Source: CBDCVY01 sp965223245
GTDB taxonomy: Bacteria > Nitrospinota > Nitrospinia > Nitrospinales > Nitrospinaceae
DNA length: 64,000 nt
Assembly (NCBI GenBank): GCA_965223245.1
Contig: CBDCVY010000013.1
Coordinates: 1,240,001-1,304,000, forward strand
Reading direction: 5' to 3'
The notes below the pieces were generated by a model that worked only from the letters and a program-made list of their open reading frames with translations, searched no databases and was not told where the DNA came from. Below, one piece after another: positions 1 through 8,624 of this stretch; the first letter of the stretch is position 1; every line of letters starts with the position of its first letter. Made by a program: the position numbers and the translations under genes.

Positions 1-879
1 TATTGTTTTTATGTCATGAGGAACTACATAACCTCTTCCTTGCATAAAGGCATATGCTTTAGAAACACGATTCAAGAAAATTGAAGCTCTGGGAGACGCA
101 CCGAATTGGATCATATTCTCCAAAGATTTTAAATTATACTCCTTGGGCGTTCGGGTGGCTGAAACCAGGTTTACAATATAATCCTGGAGATTTTCATCGA
201 TATAAATAGAGTCAAATACATTTCGTGCTTCTATGATATCTTTTGGGTGAACCACCGCTTTTATTTTTAAATTATTATTAGTGGTGGACATTTTTTGCAA
301 AATTGCTTTTTCCTCTTCTTTGGTGGGATATTTTATTTTTAATTTAAAAGCAAATCTGTCAACCTGAGCTTCCGGCAAAGGATAAGTACCTTCCTGTTCA
401 ATAGGGTTTTGTGTAGCCATTACCATAAAAGGGTCTTCTAATTTAAAGGTTTCCCCACTTATAGTGATTTGACGTTCTTCCATCGCCTCTAATAAGGCGC
501 TTTGGACCTTAGCGGGTGCACGGTTTATTTCGTCTGCCAGGATTATATTGGCAAATAGAGGACCCTTTTTAATAATAAACTCTTCAGTCTTGGGTTGGTA
601 AACCTGAGTTCCGACCAAATCAGCGGGTAGTAGGTCCGGTGTAAATTGAATCCTTTTAAAACTTGCTTCGATGGTTTGAGCTAAAGTTTTAACTGCAGTA
701 GTCTTGGCTAAACCAGGAACACCTTCGACCAAAATATGTTCTCCAGTGAGGAGCCCCAAAATAAGTCGTTCGACCAAATATTTCTGGCCAACCATAATTT
801 GTTCCATTTCCCTGGTAATTTCGTTAACAAACCCGCTGGATTGCTTTACTTTTTGAGTAATTTCTTCAATATGAGTCAT
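1..879 (-). CDS. MoxR-family AAA+ ATPase (3' end outside window)
   Basis: This is the first 293 codons of a MoxR-type AAA+ ATPase, read leftward from an ATG at 877-879 and open at the window edge. The translation shows the Walker A loop GVPGLAKTT near residues 50-58, the Walker B motif ILADEINRA, and the family signatures QNPIEQEGTYPLPEAQ and DRFAFKLKIKYP. MoxR proteins act in the cytoplasm as chaperone-like ATPases. They usually sit next to DUF58 and von Willebrand factor A (VWA) domain genes and help to mature or activate enzyme complexes or surface systems. The partner genes would lie beyond position 1, so the target is unknown. The 284 bases between this start and the divergent LRR gene at 1164 show no clear structure. 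The family assignment is secure; the specific role is not. Confidence 0.93.
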   Translation of the reverse strand, partial: MTHIEEITQKVKQSSGFVNEITREMEQIMVGQKYLVERLILGLLTGEHILVEGVPGLAKTTAVKTLAQTIEASFKRIQFTPDLLPADLVGTQVYQPKTEEFIIKKGPLFANIILADEINRAPAKVQSALLEAMEERQITISGETFKLEDPFMVMATQNPIEQEGTYPLPEAQVDRFAFKLKIKYPTKEEEKAILQKMSTTNNNLKIKAVVHPKDIIEARNVFDSIYIDENLQDYIVNLVSATRTPKEYNLKSLENMIQFGASPRASIFLNRVSKAYAFMQGRGYVVPHDIKTI

Positions 880-1163
880 AAATTTAAACTTTAAACCTAG
901 GTATATTTAATATTTATACGGTAATTCCCTGAATTTATATTGTGAAATCGGATATAAAAATGAATTTTTAGAGTATTTTCATATATTTAAAAACCCTTTT
1001 TCTCTAAAAATTACATACAATATAACAATTCTTTAGAGGATGGCTCAAGAAAGTGTTTAATTTTAAATTTTTTGGGCAAATTATGTCTTTACAAAAACTG
1101 TGGTTTTTTTAAAATATGCGGTTTGAATCTGAATTCCCAAAACCATTGAACCGGGATTAAATT

Positions 1164-2057
1164 ATGGTAGATACCCAGGAATTGATAAAAGAAAGTTTGG
1201 ATATTGAAAATAGCCAACTGGACTTACGTGAAAAAGAATTAAATGACGAATCATTAATCGAAATAATGAAAAGTGACCAAATTAAAGGAGTCACTGCGTT
1301 ATTTTTAGAATTTAATGAAATAGGAGATGAGGGAATTCGGGCGATCTTAGATTGTCCTCAAATGAAAAATTTGACCGTACTGAATTTATTTAAAAATAAT
1401 GTTTCAGATGACGGGTTGAAGTCCCTGGTGAATTCCAAGGCTATGTTGAATTTATCTGAGCTTATTTTGAGCGATAATAATATTACTGTTGAGGGTGCTA
1501 AAGCATTAGCCCAATCTCCCATAATGGGTAACCTGGTTTCGCTTTGGGTTGGGGATTCATTGGGAGATGAAGGTGTGGAGGCCCTTGCTACCTCAGAGAC
1601 TTTAACTCGATTAAATTTATTGTCTCTTTACCGTAACAATGTGGGGAATGCCGGAGCGAAGGCAATTGCCAGGTCTGATAACTTATCAAAAATTACTGAA
1701 TTAAATTTGAATTGGAACTACGTGGAGGGTGAGGGTGTAGAAGCGCTTGCGAATTCTGAGAAGTTGAAAAATTTACAACAATTGACTCTTACTTATAATC
1801 CGATTGGTGATCAAGGTGCGAAGGCAATTGCTAACTCAGAAATGTTGAAAAACCTGACTCTTTTAGACTTGTATGAAACTGAGATCGGGGATGGAGGAGC
1901 AAAGGCAATTGCTCAATCAAAAAACTTAACCAAATTAGAATCATTAGTTCTAATTCATAATGATATAAGTGAAGATGTTCAAGAAATGATTAAAAACTCC
2001 GAAAATCTTCCTAATTTAAAGAATGTAATCTTTCGCATTGCCCCATCTGAAGAATAA
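1164..2057 (+). CDS. GALA-like leucine-rich-repeat protein, no signal peptide
   Basis: A 297-residue protein made almost wholly of 27-residue leucine-rich repeats of the ribonuclease-inhibitor type. The pattern is LxxLxLxxNxIGDEGAKAIAxS, and its GA.A.A core resembles the GALA subclass. About ten repeats run from residue 40 to the end. There is no signal peptide or membrane segment, so it is probably cytoplasmic, unlike the two exported LRR paralogues at 11367 and 14349. LRR solenoids bind proteins; no partner or catalytic domain is visible. It is followed after 54 bases by two propeller genes on the same strand. A weak hairpin (AATAGC/GCTATT) lies just after the stop codon. The fold is confident; the function is unknown. 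Confidence 0.85.
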   Translation: MVDTQELIKESLDIENSQLDLREKELNDESLIEIMKSDQIKGVTALFLEFNEIGDEGIRAILDCPQMKNLTVLNLFKNNVSDDGLKSLVNSKAMLNLSELILSDNNITVEGAKALAQSPIMGNLVSLWVGDSLGDEGVEALATSETLTRLNLLSLYRNNVGNAGAKAIARSDNLSKITELNLNWNYVEGEGVEALANSEKLKNLQQLTLTYNPIGDQGAKAIANSEMLKNLTLLDLYETEIGDGGAKAIAQSKNLTKLESLVLIHNDISEDVQEMIKNSENLPNLKNVIFRIAPSEE

Positions 2058-2111
2058 AGAATAGAATAGCCCCTTCCTAGCTATTATTTAGTTCAATGGA
2101 GTTTTTATCCT

Positions 2112-2948
2112 ATGTTCACAGGCGAAAAACCTGATTTAATGGATATTTGGGCTTTTGGCCCGAACAATATATATGTTGTGGGTAAAGATGGAATTCCTCA
2201 ACATTATGATGGGGAATATTGGACTCCTGTTCGCACTACTAATACAAATCCCTTGATGGGTATTTGGGCTGCACATGAAAAATGTATTTATGCAGTGGGT
2301 ATCGGGGGAGTGGTTCTCCATTACAACGGAAAAGAATGGATCCAAATTGATACGGGTAACTATGATTCCCTTAACTCTGTATATGGTTTCAATGAGAATG
2401 AAATGTTCATATTTGGAGTTGGAGGGAGAGTATTATTTTGGAACGGGAAAAGTTGGGAGTACCGGGAGCCTAATACAATCCATGATTTGTTTGGCTTTTG
2501 GGGTGAGGACATCAATCGAATCTACGCAGTTGGCGGAGAAGGAATTTATAGATTCTATAACGGAAAAACCTTTGAACGCCGAGAAGAGTTGACCGATGAG
2601 CAAATTTCTCTTTATGGAGTTTGGGGATCAAGTACAAACAGTGTCTATGTGGTAGGGTCCAGCGGAACCATTCTTCATTTTAATGGTGAAGAATGGGAAA
2701 CTATGAAATCCGGAACTGAGGAATACTTACTCAGCGTTTGGGGAATCACCGATGAAAATATTTATGCTGTTGGTGATGAATGTACCCTCCTTCACTATGA
2801 TGGAAACCAGTGGAATTCCATAGAACCCATTTGTAAAGAATATTTTACAAAGGTAAGAGGCTTGGGTCCGGACCAGATTTATGTGTGTGGAGAAAATGGT
2901 TGTGTTATGCGTTACGATGGTAAGCAATGGATTGACGTCTCAATGTGA
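2112..2948 (+). CDS. Seven-bladed beta-propeller repeat protein (first of a pair)
   Basis: A 278-residue protein made of seven repeats of about 39 residues. Each follows the pattern VWG....IYAVG..G.ILHYDG..W, which fits a seven-bladed beta-propeller with no additional domain. Similar repeats are found in BNR/Ycf48-like and Kelch-like proteins and are often loosely annotated as glycosyl hydrolase or photosystem assembly factor. I do not assign either function. No signal peptide is present. The start is the ATG at 2112; GGAG lies about 10 bases upstream. It is a close paralogue of the next gene, 44 bases downstream, so the two probably arose by duplication and may be co-transcribed. Confidence 0.8.
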   Translation: MFTGEKPDLMDIWAFGPNNIYVVGKDGIPQHYDGEYWTPVRTTNTNPLMGIWAAHEKCIYAVGIGGVVLHYNGKEWIQIDTGNYDSLNSVYGFNENEMFIFGVGGRVLFWNGKSWEYREPNTIHDLFGFWGEDINRIYAVGGEGIYRFYNGKTFERREELTDEQISLYGVWGSSTNSVYVVGSSGTILHFNGEEWETMKSGTEEYLLSVWGITDENIYAVGDECTLLHYDGNQWNSIEPICKEYFTKVRGLGPDQIYVCGENGCVMRYDGKQWIDVSM

Positions 2949-2992
2949 TTAATCGGTTTGTTTAAATCCGATACAAGATATAAGGATTATTT

Positions 2993-3826
2993 ATGGAGCG
3001 TTTAACTAGCAGTCACTTGTTATCTATATATGGATTTGGTAAGGACGACGTATTTGTAGGGGGAGCCGAAGGGACCATTCTTCATTATGATGGAGAATCC
3101 TGGTCGCCAATGGATTCCGGTGGGCGTTGGACGGTCAAGCGGATGTGGGGAACGGCCCACGATAATCTTTATGCAGTTTGTACTGACGGAAAAATTTTAA
3201 AATATGATGGAAATAAATGGTCACAAGAAGATACTGAAAGTTTTCCCCCAATGTCTGGCATTTGGGGTATGGGTCCTGATGAAATATATGTTTGCACGCG
3301 ACTGGGAAAAATTTCACGGTTTGATGGTAACAAATGGAAATTTATGCAATCTGGAACTAATAATGATGTTGCGGCACTTTGGGGAAGTAAAGAGGCAGGG
3401 CTTTATGCAGTTGGATTTGATGGTTTGTTCCTTCGCTATTTAAAGGAAGAAGATCGTTGGGTGAGATTAACATTTAATTCCAATGCAGAATTGTATAGCA
3501 TCTATGGATTTAGCCCAGACAAAATTTACTTTTGTGGATCTGATGGTGTATTAGTTCATTTCAACGGATCAGAGTTTAAAGAGTTGCCCTCTCCAAGTCA
3601 GGATTTTTTCCTTGATATTTGGGGGCCGAATGAAGAATTTTTATTTGCTGTAGGAGACGAGGGAATGATCCTTATGTTAGATGGGGATCAATGGACCCGG
3701 ATTGAATCTAATACTCAAGAATACCTAACCGCCATTTGGGGAACTTCAGAAGAGAATATGTACGCCGTAGGCGATAATGGCCTCATACTTCATTTTAATG
3801 GAGAGGATTGGAAGGAGGTAAATTGA
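2993..3826 (+). CDS. Seven-bladed beta-propeller repeat protein (second of a pair)
   Basis: A 277-residue paralogue of the preceding gene, again with seven repeats of the form IWG....IYAVG..G.ILHFNG..W. Repeat 4 is slightly longer, around FLRYLKEEDRWVRL. There is no signal peptide or membrane segment, so a cytoplasmic location is inferred. Propellers of this kind usually serve as protein- or ligand-binding platforms. The pair together with the LRR gene at 1164 makes a three-gene run of solenoid and propeller proteins upstream of the trp operon. No enzymatic motif is visible. The fold is well supported; the function is unknown. Confidence 0.8.
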   Translation: MERLTSSHLLSIYGFGKDDVFVGGAEGTILHYDGESWSPMDSGGRWTVKRMWGTAHDNLYAVCTDGKILKYDGNKWSQEDTESFPPMSGIWGMGPDEIYVCTRLGKISRFDGNKWKFMQSGTNNDVAALWGSKEAGLYAVGFDGLFLRYLKEEDRWVRLTFNSNAELYSIYGFSPDKIYFCGSDGVLVHFNGSEFKELPSPSQDFFLDIWGPNEEFLFAVGDEGMILMLDGDQWTRIESNTQEYLTAIWGTSEENMYAVGDNGLILHFNGEDWKEVN

Positions 3827-3987
3827 GAGTCTTTTATTTCCAAATCACCAGGTTTTAGCTTTCCTCATTTTATTCAATTCGATTCAAATTTTTTCATCCC
3901 AAAAATGTCATTCCAATAATTTTTTATACCCATTTGTTTGTTTTTAGCGAGCTTTATTAGTAGGGTATTTCTTGGTATTCAATCTCC

Positions 3988-4016
3988 TTGACACCTTGCA
4001 AAACAAAATGTTAATG
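3988..4016 (+). promoter_or_regulatory. Candidate sigma-70 promoter for trpE
   Basis: A perfect -35 hexamer TTGACA (3988-3993) is followed by a 17-base spacer and a weak -10 TTAATG (4011-4016). The predicted transcript would start near 4023 and carry a leader of about 70 bases before trpE. The -35 is convincing and the -10 poor. No other promoter is obvious in 3827-4095. Confidence 0.45.
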
Positions 4017-4017
4017 T

Positions 4018-4029
4018 CCTAAAATTAGG
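4018..4029. promoter_or_regulatory. Inverted repeat CCTAA-AA-TTAGG at the predicted trp start site
   Basis: Five-base arms with a two-base spacer overlap the predicted transcription start of the trp promoter, where a repressor could bind. A related sequence with longer arms, ending in the same TTAGGCAC, lies at 17910-17926. With only two copies in the window this is a candidate operator and no more. Confidence 0.25.
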
Positions 4030-4060
4030 CACAAAATGAAAAATTTTTCTATTTGAGGTT

Positions 4061-4093
4061 GCCCAGGTAGTTTGTTTTTTCTGGGCTTTTTTT
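4061..4093 (+). terminator. Attenuator-like rho-independent terminator in the trp leader
   Basis: GCCCAG (4061-4066) pairs perfectly with CTGGGC (4081-4086) across a 14-base loop. Seven T residues follow at 4087-4093. The hairpin ends two bases before the trpE ATG at 4096 and occupies the place of a ribosome binding site. No leader peptide with tandem Trp codons is visible upstream, so this is not a classical enterobacterial attenuator. Confidence 0.55.
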
Positions 4094-4095
4094 CT

Positions 4096-5592
4096 ATGGT
4101 TTATAAACCTACGTTTGAAAACTTTAAAGCAAAAGTTAATGAAGGCAACCTGATTCCAGTTTATAAGGAAATATTAGCAGATTTAGATACACCTGTTTCT
4201 GCTTATATGAAAATTGCTAATCAAGGTTACTCCTTTCTTCTGGAAAGTATTGAAGGAGGTGACAAATGGGCCAGATATTGTTTTTTGGGGTGTGGTCCTT
4301 CAACTATCATTAGCACTAAAGGCAAAACTGTAACCATCCAATCTAGCGGGAAAAGCCAAACTAGTCCTTTAAAAGATAAGAGTCCCTTAAAAGCCATAAA
4401 AAATCTTTTATCTGAATATCAGCCGGTCAAAGATGAAAACTTACCGCGATTTTCCGGCGGGGCGGTAGGGTATATTGGATATGATATGGTTCGTTATTTT
4501 GAAGATCTACCCGAGGAAACAGAAGATGATTTAGATCTTCCTGAATCCATTTTTGTCATTACCGATACAATTTTAATTTTTGATAATGTAACTCACAAAA
4601 TCAAAATTGTTTCTAATGCTCATGTTAAAGGAGATGATTTAGAGAAAACATATAAAGAAACCATTTCCAAAATTGAAGCTTTGGAACAGAAACTTAAACA
4701 AGGATTGCCCAAATCTGAATTTGCGGGTTCCACCGGTGAAGCTGGTGATACCACTCCAATGACTTCAAATTTTGAAGAGGCTAATTTTAAAGAAGCGGTA
4801 CTCAAAGCAAAAGAATATATATTGGAGGGTGATGCAATTCAAATTGTCTTGTCGCAGCGATTAAAATTTCAAATCCAACAAGATCCCTTTACAATTTATC
4901 GGGCGCTTCGGACCATCAATCCTTCACCCTATATGTATTTTTTAAATTTTGGAGATTTGCAAGTTGTTGGTTCTTCTCCGGAAGTTTTGGTTCGCTTGGA
5001 AGGTGAAGAGGTTCAAGTGAGACCCATTGCCGGTACCAGGAAGCGTGGGCAAAATGAAGAAGAGGATGTCGCATTAGAAAAGGATCTTTTGGGCGATGAA
5101 AAAGAATTGGCCGAACATATTATGTTAGTAGATTTGGGGCGAAATGATTTGGGTCGTATTTCAGAGGTGGGCTCAGTAAATGTTAATGAGCAGTTTACAA
5201 TAGAACGATACTCTCACGTAATGCACATTGTCTCTAATGTGAAAGGGATTTTAAAAAAAGGGTTGGATTGTTTTGATGTTTTGGAAGCCGCTTTTCCCGC
5301 CGGTACTGTATCCGGAGCGCCTAAAATTCGCGCCATGGAGATTATAGAAGAATTGGAGCCTACACGCAGAGGTCTTTATGCTGGATCGGTAGGTTATATT
5401 AGTTTTAATGGGAATATGGATACTGCCATTGCCATTCGAACTTTGCTGGTTAAAGGAAGGACCGCTTATTTGGGAGTTGGGGCTGGTATTGTTGCAGACT
5501 CAATTCCACAAAACGAATTCGAAGAAACGATGAATAAAGGAAAAGCATTATTAAAAGCAATTGACTTGGCAGAAAAAGGGTTAATTAAATGA
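4096..5592 (+). CDS. trpE: Anthranilate synthase component I
   Basis: Cytoplasmic enzyme that converts chorismate to anthranilate, the first committed step of tryptophan synthesis, using ammonia from TrpG. The protein (498 residues from this ATG) has the usual N-terminal regulatory part (IPVYKEILADLDTPVSAY) and the chorismate-binding signatures PIAGTRKRG, DLGRNDLGR and GTVSGAPKIRAMEI. An in-frame TTG at 4072 would add eight residues, but it lies inside the leader hairpin; the ATG at 4096 fits family N-termini better. No Shine-Dalgarno sequence precedes either start. The stop overlaps the trpG start as ATGA, which suggests translational coupling. First gene of a complete trp operon. Confidence 0.97.
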   Translation: MVYKPTFENFKAKVNEGNLIPVYKEILADLDTPVSAYMKIANQGYSFLLESIEGGDKWARYCFLGCGPSTIISTKGKTVTIQSSGKSQTSPLKDKSPLKAIKNLLSEYQPVKDENLPRFSGGAVGYIGYDMVRYFEDLPEETEDDLDLPESIFVITDTILIFDNVTHKIKIVSNAHVKGDDLEKTYKETISKIEALEQKLKQGLPKSEFAGSTGEAGDTTPMTSNFEEANFKEAVLKAKEYILEGDAIQIVLSQRLKFQIQQDPFTIYRALRTINPSPYMYFLNFGDLQVVGSSPEVLVRLEGEEVQVRPIAGTRKRGQNEEEDVALEKDLLGDEKELAEHIMLVDLGRNDLGRISEVGSVNVNEQFTIERYSHVMHIVSNVKGILKKGLDCFDVLEAAFPAGTVSGAPKIRAMEIIEELEPTRRGLYAGSVGYISFNGNMDTAIAIRTLLVKGRTAYLGVGAGIVADSIPQNEFEETMNKGKALLKAIDLAEKGLIK

Positions 5593-6197
5593 TTTTGATG
5601 ATCGATAATTATGACTCGTTTACCTATAACCTGGTTCAATATCTTGGTGAATTGGGTGCCGATATACAGGTATTTAGGAACGATAAAATTTCTGTTGAGG
5701 AAATCGAGAAACTTAGTCCACATAAAATAGTTATTTCTCCGGGTCCATGTACACCCGTTAAGGCTGGAATTTCTAAAGAAGTGGTTCGGCATTTTTCAGG
5801 AAAAATTCCCGTTTTAGGGGTTTGCCTTGGTCATCAATCAGTTGTGGAAACTTTTGGAGGAGAAATAATTAAGGCGGATAAATTGATGCATGGGAAAACT
5901 TCAATGATATATCATGATGGTAAAACCCTTTTTAAAGGACTTCCAAACCCTTTTGAAGCGACACGTTATCATTCGTTAATTGTTAATAGAAATAATCTTC
6001 CGGATTGTTTTGAAGTATCCGCTGAAACAAAAGAAAAAGAAATAATGGGTGTTCGCCATAAAGAGGTATTGGTGGAAGGGGTGCAATTTCATCCTGAATC
6101 TATATTGACCTCTGAAGGTAAGAATTTGCTGAAAAATTTTATAGATCTACCAATACAACCGGTAAAGGCTCATGACGGCTCAGAATTATCTTCATAA
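5589..6197 (+). CDS. trpG: Anthranilate synthase component II (glutamine amidotransferase)
   Basis: Class I glutamine amidotransferase that releases ammonia from glutamine for TrpE. It is 202 residues long and has the nucleophile motif GVCLGHQS and the C-terminal catalytic HPES within VQFHPESILT. The N-terminus MILMIDNYDSFTYNLVQYL is typical of TrpG/PabA. The gene overlaps trpE by four bases and its end overlaps trpD by 26 bases. PabA shares the fold and could also use this subunit for folate synthesis; the operon context supports TrpG. Confidence 0.96.
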   Translation: MILMIDNYDSFTYNLVQYLGELGADIQVFRNDKISVEEIEKLSPHKIVISPGPCTPVKAGISKEVVRHFSGKIPVLGVCLGHQSVVETFGGEIIKADKLMHGKTSMIYHDGKTLFKGLPNPFEATRYHSLIVNRNNLPDCFEVSAETKEKEIMGVRHKEVLVEGVQFHPESILTSEGKNLLKNFIDLPIQPVKAHDGSELSS

Positions 6198-7185
6198 AGT
6201 AGTTGAGGGTTATGATCTTTCTGTAGACGAAATGGTTGAGATTATGACTCTGATTATGGAAGGAAAGGTAGATCGAACTTTGCTCGGAGCTTTTTTAACG
6301 GCTCTTTCTATGAAAGGAGAGTCTGTAGAAGAGATTTCGGGCGCAGCAAAAGTGATGCGTCAGAAAGCAGAGTCGTTAAAAGTTCCTGAAGGTTGTGTGG
6401 TTGATACTTGTGGAACCGGTGGGGATTGGGCAAATACCTTTAATATATCAACAACTGCAGCATTTGTAGTAGCGGGCGCTGGAATTATAGTTGCAAAACA
6501 TGGAAATCGGGCCATATCCAGTAAATCCGGAAGTGCGGATGTTCTAAAAAGTTTAGGTGTAAATATCGAAGCGGAAAAATCCATTGTTGAAAAATGTTTG
6601 GATCAAGTTGGAATTGGTTTCATTTTTGCGCCGGCAATGCATAAAGCTATGAAGCATGCCGCAGATGTGCGACGTGAATTGGGTTTTCGCACCATTTTTA
6701 ATTTGCTCGGTCCTCTTACAAACCCGGCTAAGGTAAAGAATCAGGTAATTGGTGTATTTGATAAAAAGTGGACCTTGCCTCTAGCTATGGTATTAAAGAA
6801 CTTAGGAAGCGAAAGAGCTTATGTTGTTCATGGCGAAGATGGGTTAGATGAAATCACTTTAACAACAAAAACGAAAGTTTGTTATCTGAATAATAAAAAT
6901 ATAGATGAATTTTATTTAGATCCGGAAAAAGAGAAATTTTCTTTATGTGACTCAGAGGATTTAAGAGGCGGGAATGCTGAAGAGAATGCTGAGATAATAA
7001 AAGAAATATTACAAGGTAAGGAAGGTCCAAAGGCAGATATTGTTTTATTAAATGCTGGGGCCGCGATTGTTGTTGCCGGTAAAGTGGACTCCTTATCTGA
7101 TGGAATTAGGGTTGCCAGAAAATCTATTGATTCAGGAGCAGCCAGGCAAAAATTAGAAGACCTTTGTCGAATAAGTCATTCGTAG
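6172..7185 (+). CDS. trpD: Anthranilate phosphoribosyltransferase
   Basis: Transfers the phosphoribosyl group of PRPP to anthranilate. The 337-residue protein has the PRPP-binding motif DTCGTGGDWANTFNIST, the conserved KHGNRAISSKSGSADVL stretch (given here as two adjacent motifs, KHGNR and SGSADVL) and FRTIFNLLGPLTNPA. The start at 6172 lies inside the end of trpG (26-base overlap) and gives a standard family N-terminus. It is a stand-alone TrpD, not fused to TrpG as in enterobacteria. Confidence 0.96.
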   Translation: MTAQNYLHKVVEGYDLSVDEMVEIMTLIMEGKVDRTLLGAFLTALSMKGESVEEISGAAKVMRQKAESLKVPEGCVVDTCGTGGDWANTFNISTTAAFVVAGAGIIVAKHGNRAISSKSGSADVLKSLGVNIEAEKSIVEKCLDQVGIGFIFAPAMHKAMKHAADVRRELGFRTIFNLLGPLTNPAKVKNQVIGVFDKKWTLPLAMVLKNLGSERAYVVHGEDGLDEITLTTKTKVCYLNNKNIDEFYLDPEKEKFSLCDSEDLRGGNAEENAEIIKEILQGKEGPKADIVLLNAGAAIVVAGKVDSLSDGIRVARKSIDSGAARQKLEDLCRISHS

Positions 7186-7194
7186 GAAGTTATT

Positions 7195-8007
7195 ATGGCA
7201 AATATTTTAGATGAAATTTTTGAATATAAAGTAGAGGAAGTTTCAACCTCGAAAAGAACGGTTCCACTTATTGAATTAAAAGATAAAGTTGAATCACAGA
7301 AACCTCCTCTCGATGTATTAGAAATATTAAGAGACGGTAAAAAGGGTTCGCGTATAATTGCTGAAATTAAACGAAGAACTCCATTTAAGGGAGACTTAAT
7401 TAAAGAATTTGATGCTCACTCTATTGCAAAGACATATATGGAGTATGGAGCTTCTGCTATTTCCATTTTAACCGACCAAAAATATTTTGGGGGAAGCTTA
7501 CAAGACTTTGAAACTATTTCACGAGAAACCTCCATTCCTTTATTGAGAAAAGATTTTATCCTCTCTGAATATCAGGTTTATGAATCACGAGCTTCCGGAG
7601 CGGATTTTTTTCTTTTAATTGCGACTTCCTTAGAAAAAAACCATTTGTCCGATTTGCTTGCCCTCGGAAAAGAATTGGGTCTGGTTGCCTTAATTGAAAC
7701 TCATAATGAAAAAGATGTGGAGAAAGCATTTTATGCTGGTGCAACTTTATTGGGGATCAATAATAGAGATTTGACATCTGGTAAAACTGATTTGGATATT
7801 TCACGTAGATTATTGAAAATGGTCAGCCAAGTTGAAGGTTTACTTTTAGTTTGTGAAAGCGGTATTAAGTCGAAATCAGAAATTGATGAATTTGAGGGAC
7901 TTGGAATGGACGCTTTTCTCATTGGAGAAAGTTTAATGACTGCTGAGAATCGTTCCGAAAAATTACAGGAATTAGTTGGAAATGTCAAAAAGCCAACCGT
8001 CAGTTAA
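7195..8007 (+). CDS. trpC: Indole-3-glycerol phosphate synthase
   Basis: A (beta/alpha)8-barrel enzyme that closes the ring of CdRP to indole-3-glycerol phosphate. It is 270 residues long, with IAEIKRRTPFKGDL near residue 56, LLRKDFILSEYQVYESRA, and LGINNRDLTS near residue 186, all characteristic. The catalytic lysines and glutamates lie in these motifs. It starts nine bases after trpD, and its last bases overlap trpF. It is a stand-alone TrpC and not the TrpC-TrpF fusion of enterobacteria. Confidence 0.96.
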   Translation: MANILDEIFEYKVEEVSTSKRTVPLIELKDKVESQKPPLDVLEILRDGKKGSRIIAEIKRRTPFKGDLIKEFDAHSIAKTYMEYGASAISILTDQKYFGGSLQDFETISRETSIPLLRKDFILSEYQVYESRASGADFFLLIATSLEKNHLSDLLALGKELGLVALIETHNEKDVEKAFYAGATLLGINNRDLTSGKTDLDISRRLLKMVSQVEGLLLVCESGIKSKSEIDEFEGLGMDAFLIGESLMTAENRSEKLQELVGNVKKPTVS

Positions 8008-8614
8008 GGTCAAAGTTTGTGGGATGACAAACCTGGATGATACTTTGCAGGCTGTCAAATTAGGAGCCGATGCAGTTGGTTTTATTTTCTATAAAAAAAG
8101 CCCTCGTTATATTTCTGATCGCATAGTAAAAAAAATTACCTGTGAACTTCCTCCTTTTGTAATGAGGGTGGGAGTATTTGTAAATGAATCGTTGGAACAA
8201 ATTAACAAAAAGATAGAATCCTGCGGATTGAATTTGGTCCAATTACATGGAGATGAACCTCCGGGTTTTTCTAAAAAGGTTAAATGCCAAGTAATTAAAT
8301 CTTTTCGCGTAAAAAATGGGGATTCCTTGGCGGCGTTGTCCAGGTATCCGGTTCAAGGGTATTTGTTGGATTCTTTTAAAGAAGGGCAGTGGGGTGGAAC
8401 CGGCAAAACCTTTAATTGGAATTTGGCCAAAAAAGCCAAAAAGTATGGATCTATTATTTTAGCGGGGGGACTTGAACCATCGAATGTTCAAGAAGCAATT
8501 AAAAAAGTTCAACCCTATGGAGTGGATGTTTGCTCGGGGGTAGAGAAGTGCCCGGGTAAGAAGGACTTAAAAAAAGTCCAACAGTTTATCGAGGCTGTCC
8601 GTAAAGTTTCCTAA
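7982..8614 (+). CDS. trpF: Phosphoribosylanthranilate isomerase
   Basis: Amadori-rearranging barrel enzyme between the TrpD and TrpC steps. About 210 residues, with the N-terminal VKVCGMTN (catalytic Cys), GFIFYKKSPRYI, VQLHGDE and the C-terminal ILAGGLEPSNV and GVDVCSGVE. I start it at the ATG at 7982; an upstream in-frame TTG at 7976 is less likely. The gene overlaps the end of trpC by 26 bases, the same overlap as trpG/trpD, which suggests coupled translation along the operon. Confidence 0.95.
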   Translation: MSKSQPSVKVKVCGMTNLDDTLQAVKLGADAVGFIFYKKSPRYISDRIVKKITCELPPFVMRVGVFVNESLEQINKKIESCGLNLVQLHGDEPPGFSKKVKCQVIKSFRVKNGDSLAALSRYPVQGYLLDSFKEGQWGGTGKTFNWNLAKKAKKYGSIILAGGLEPSNVQEAIKKVQPYGVDVCSGVEKCPGKKDLKKVQQFIEAVRKVS

Positions 8615-8624
8615 GGAGAAATAA

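Noticed and set aside
4000..4060. Search for a trp leader peptide
   Set aside because: Short frames starting at ATG here end after a few codons and contain no Trp codons.
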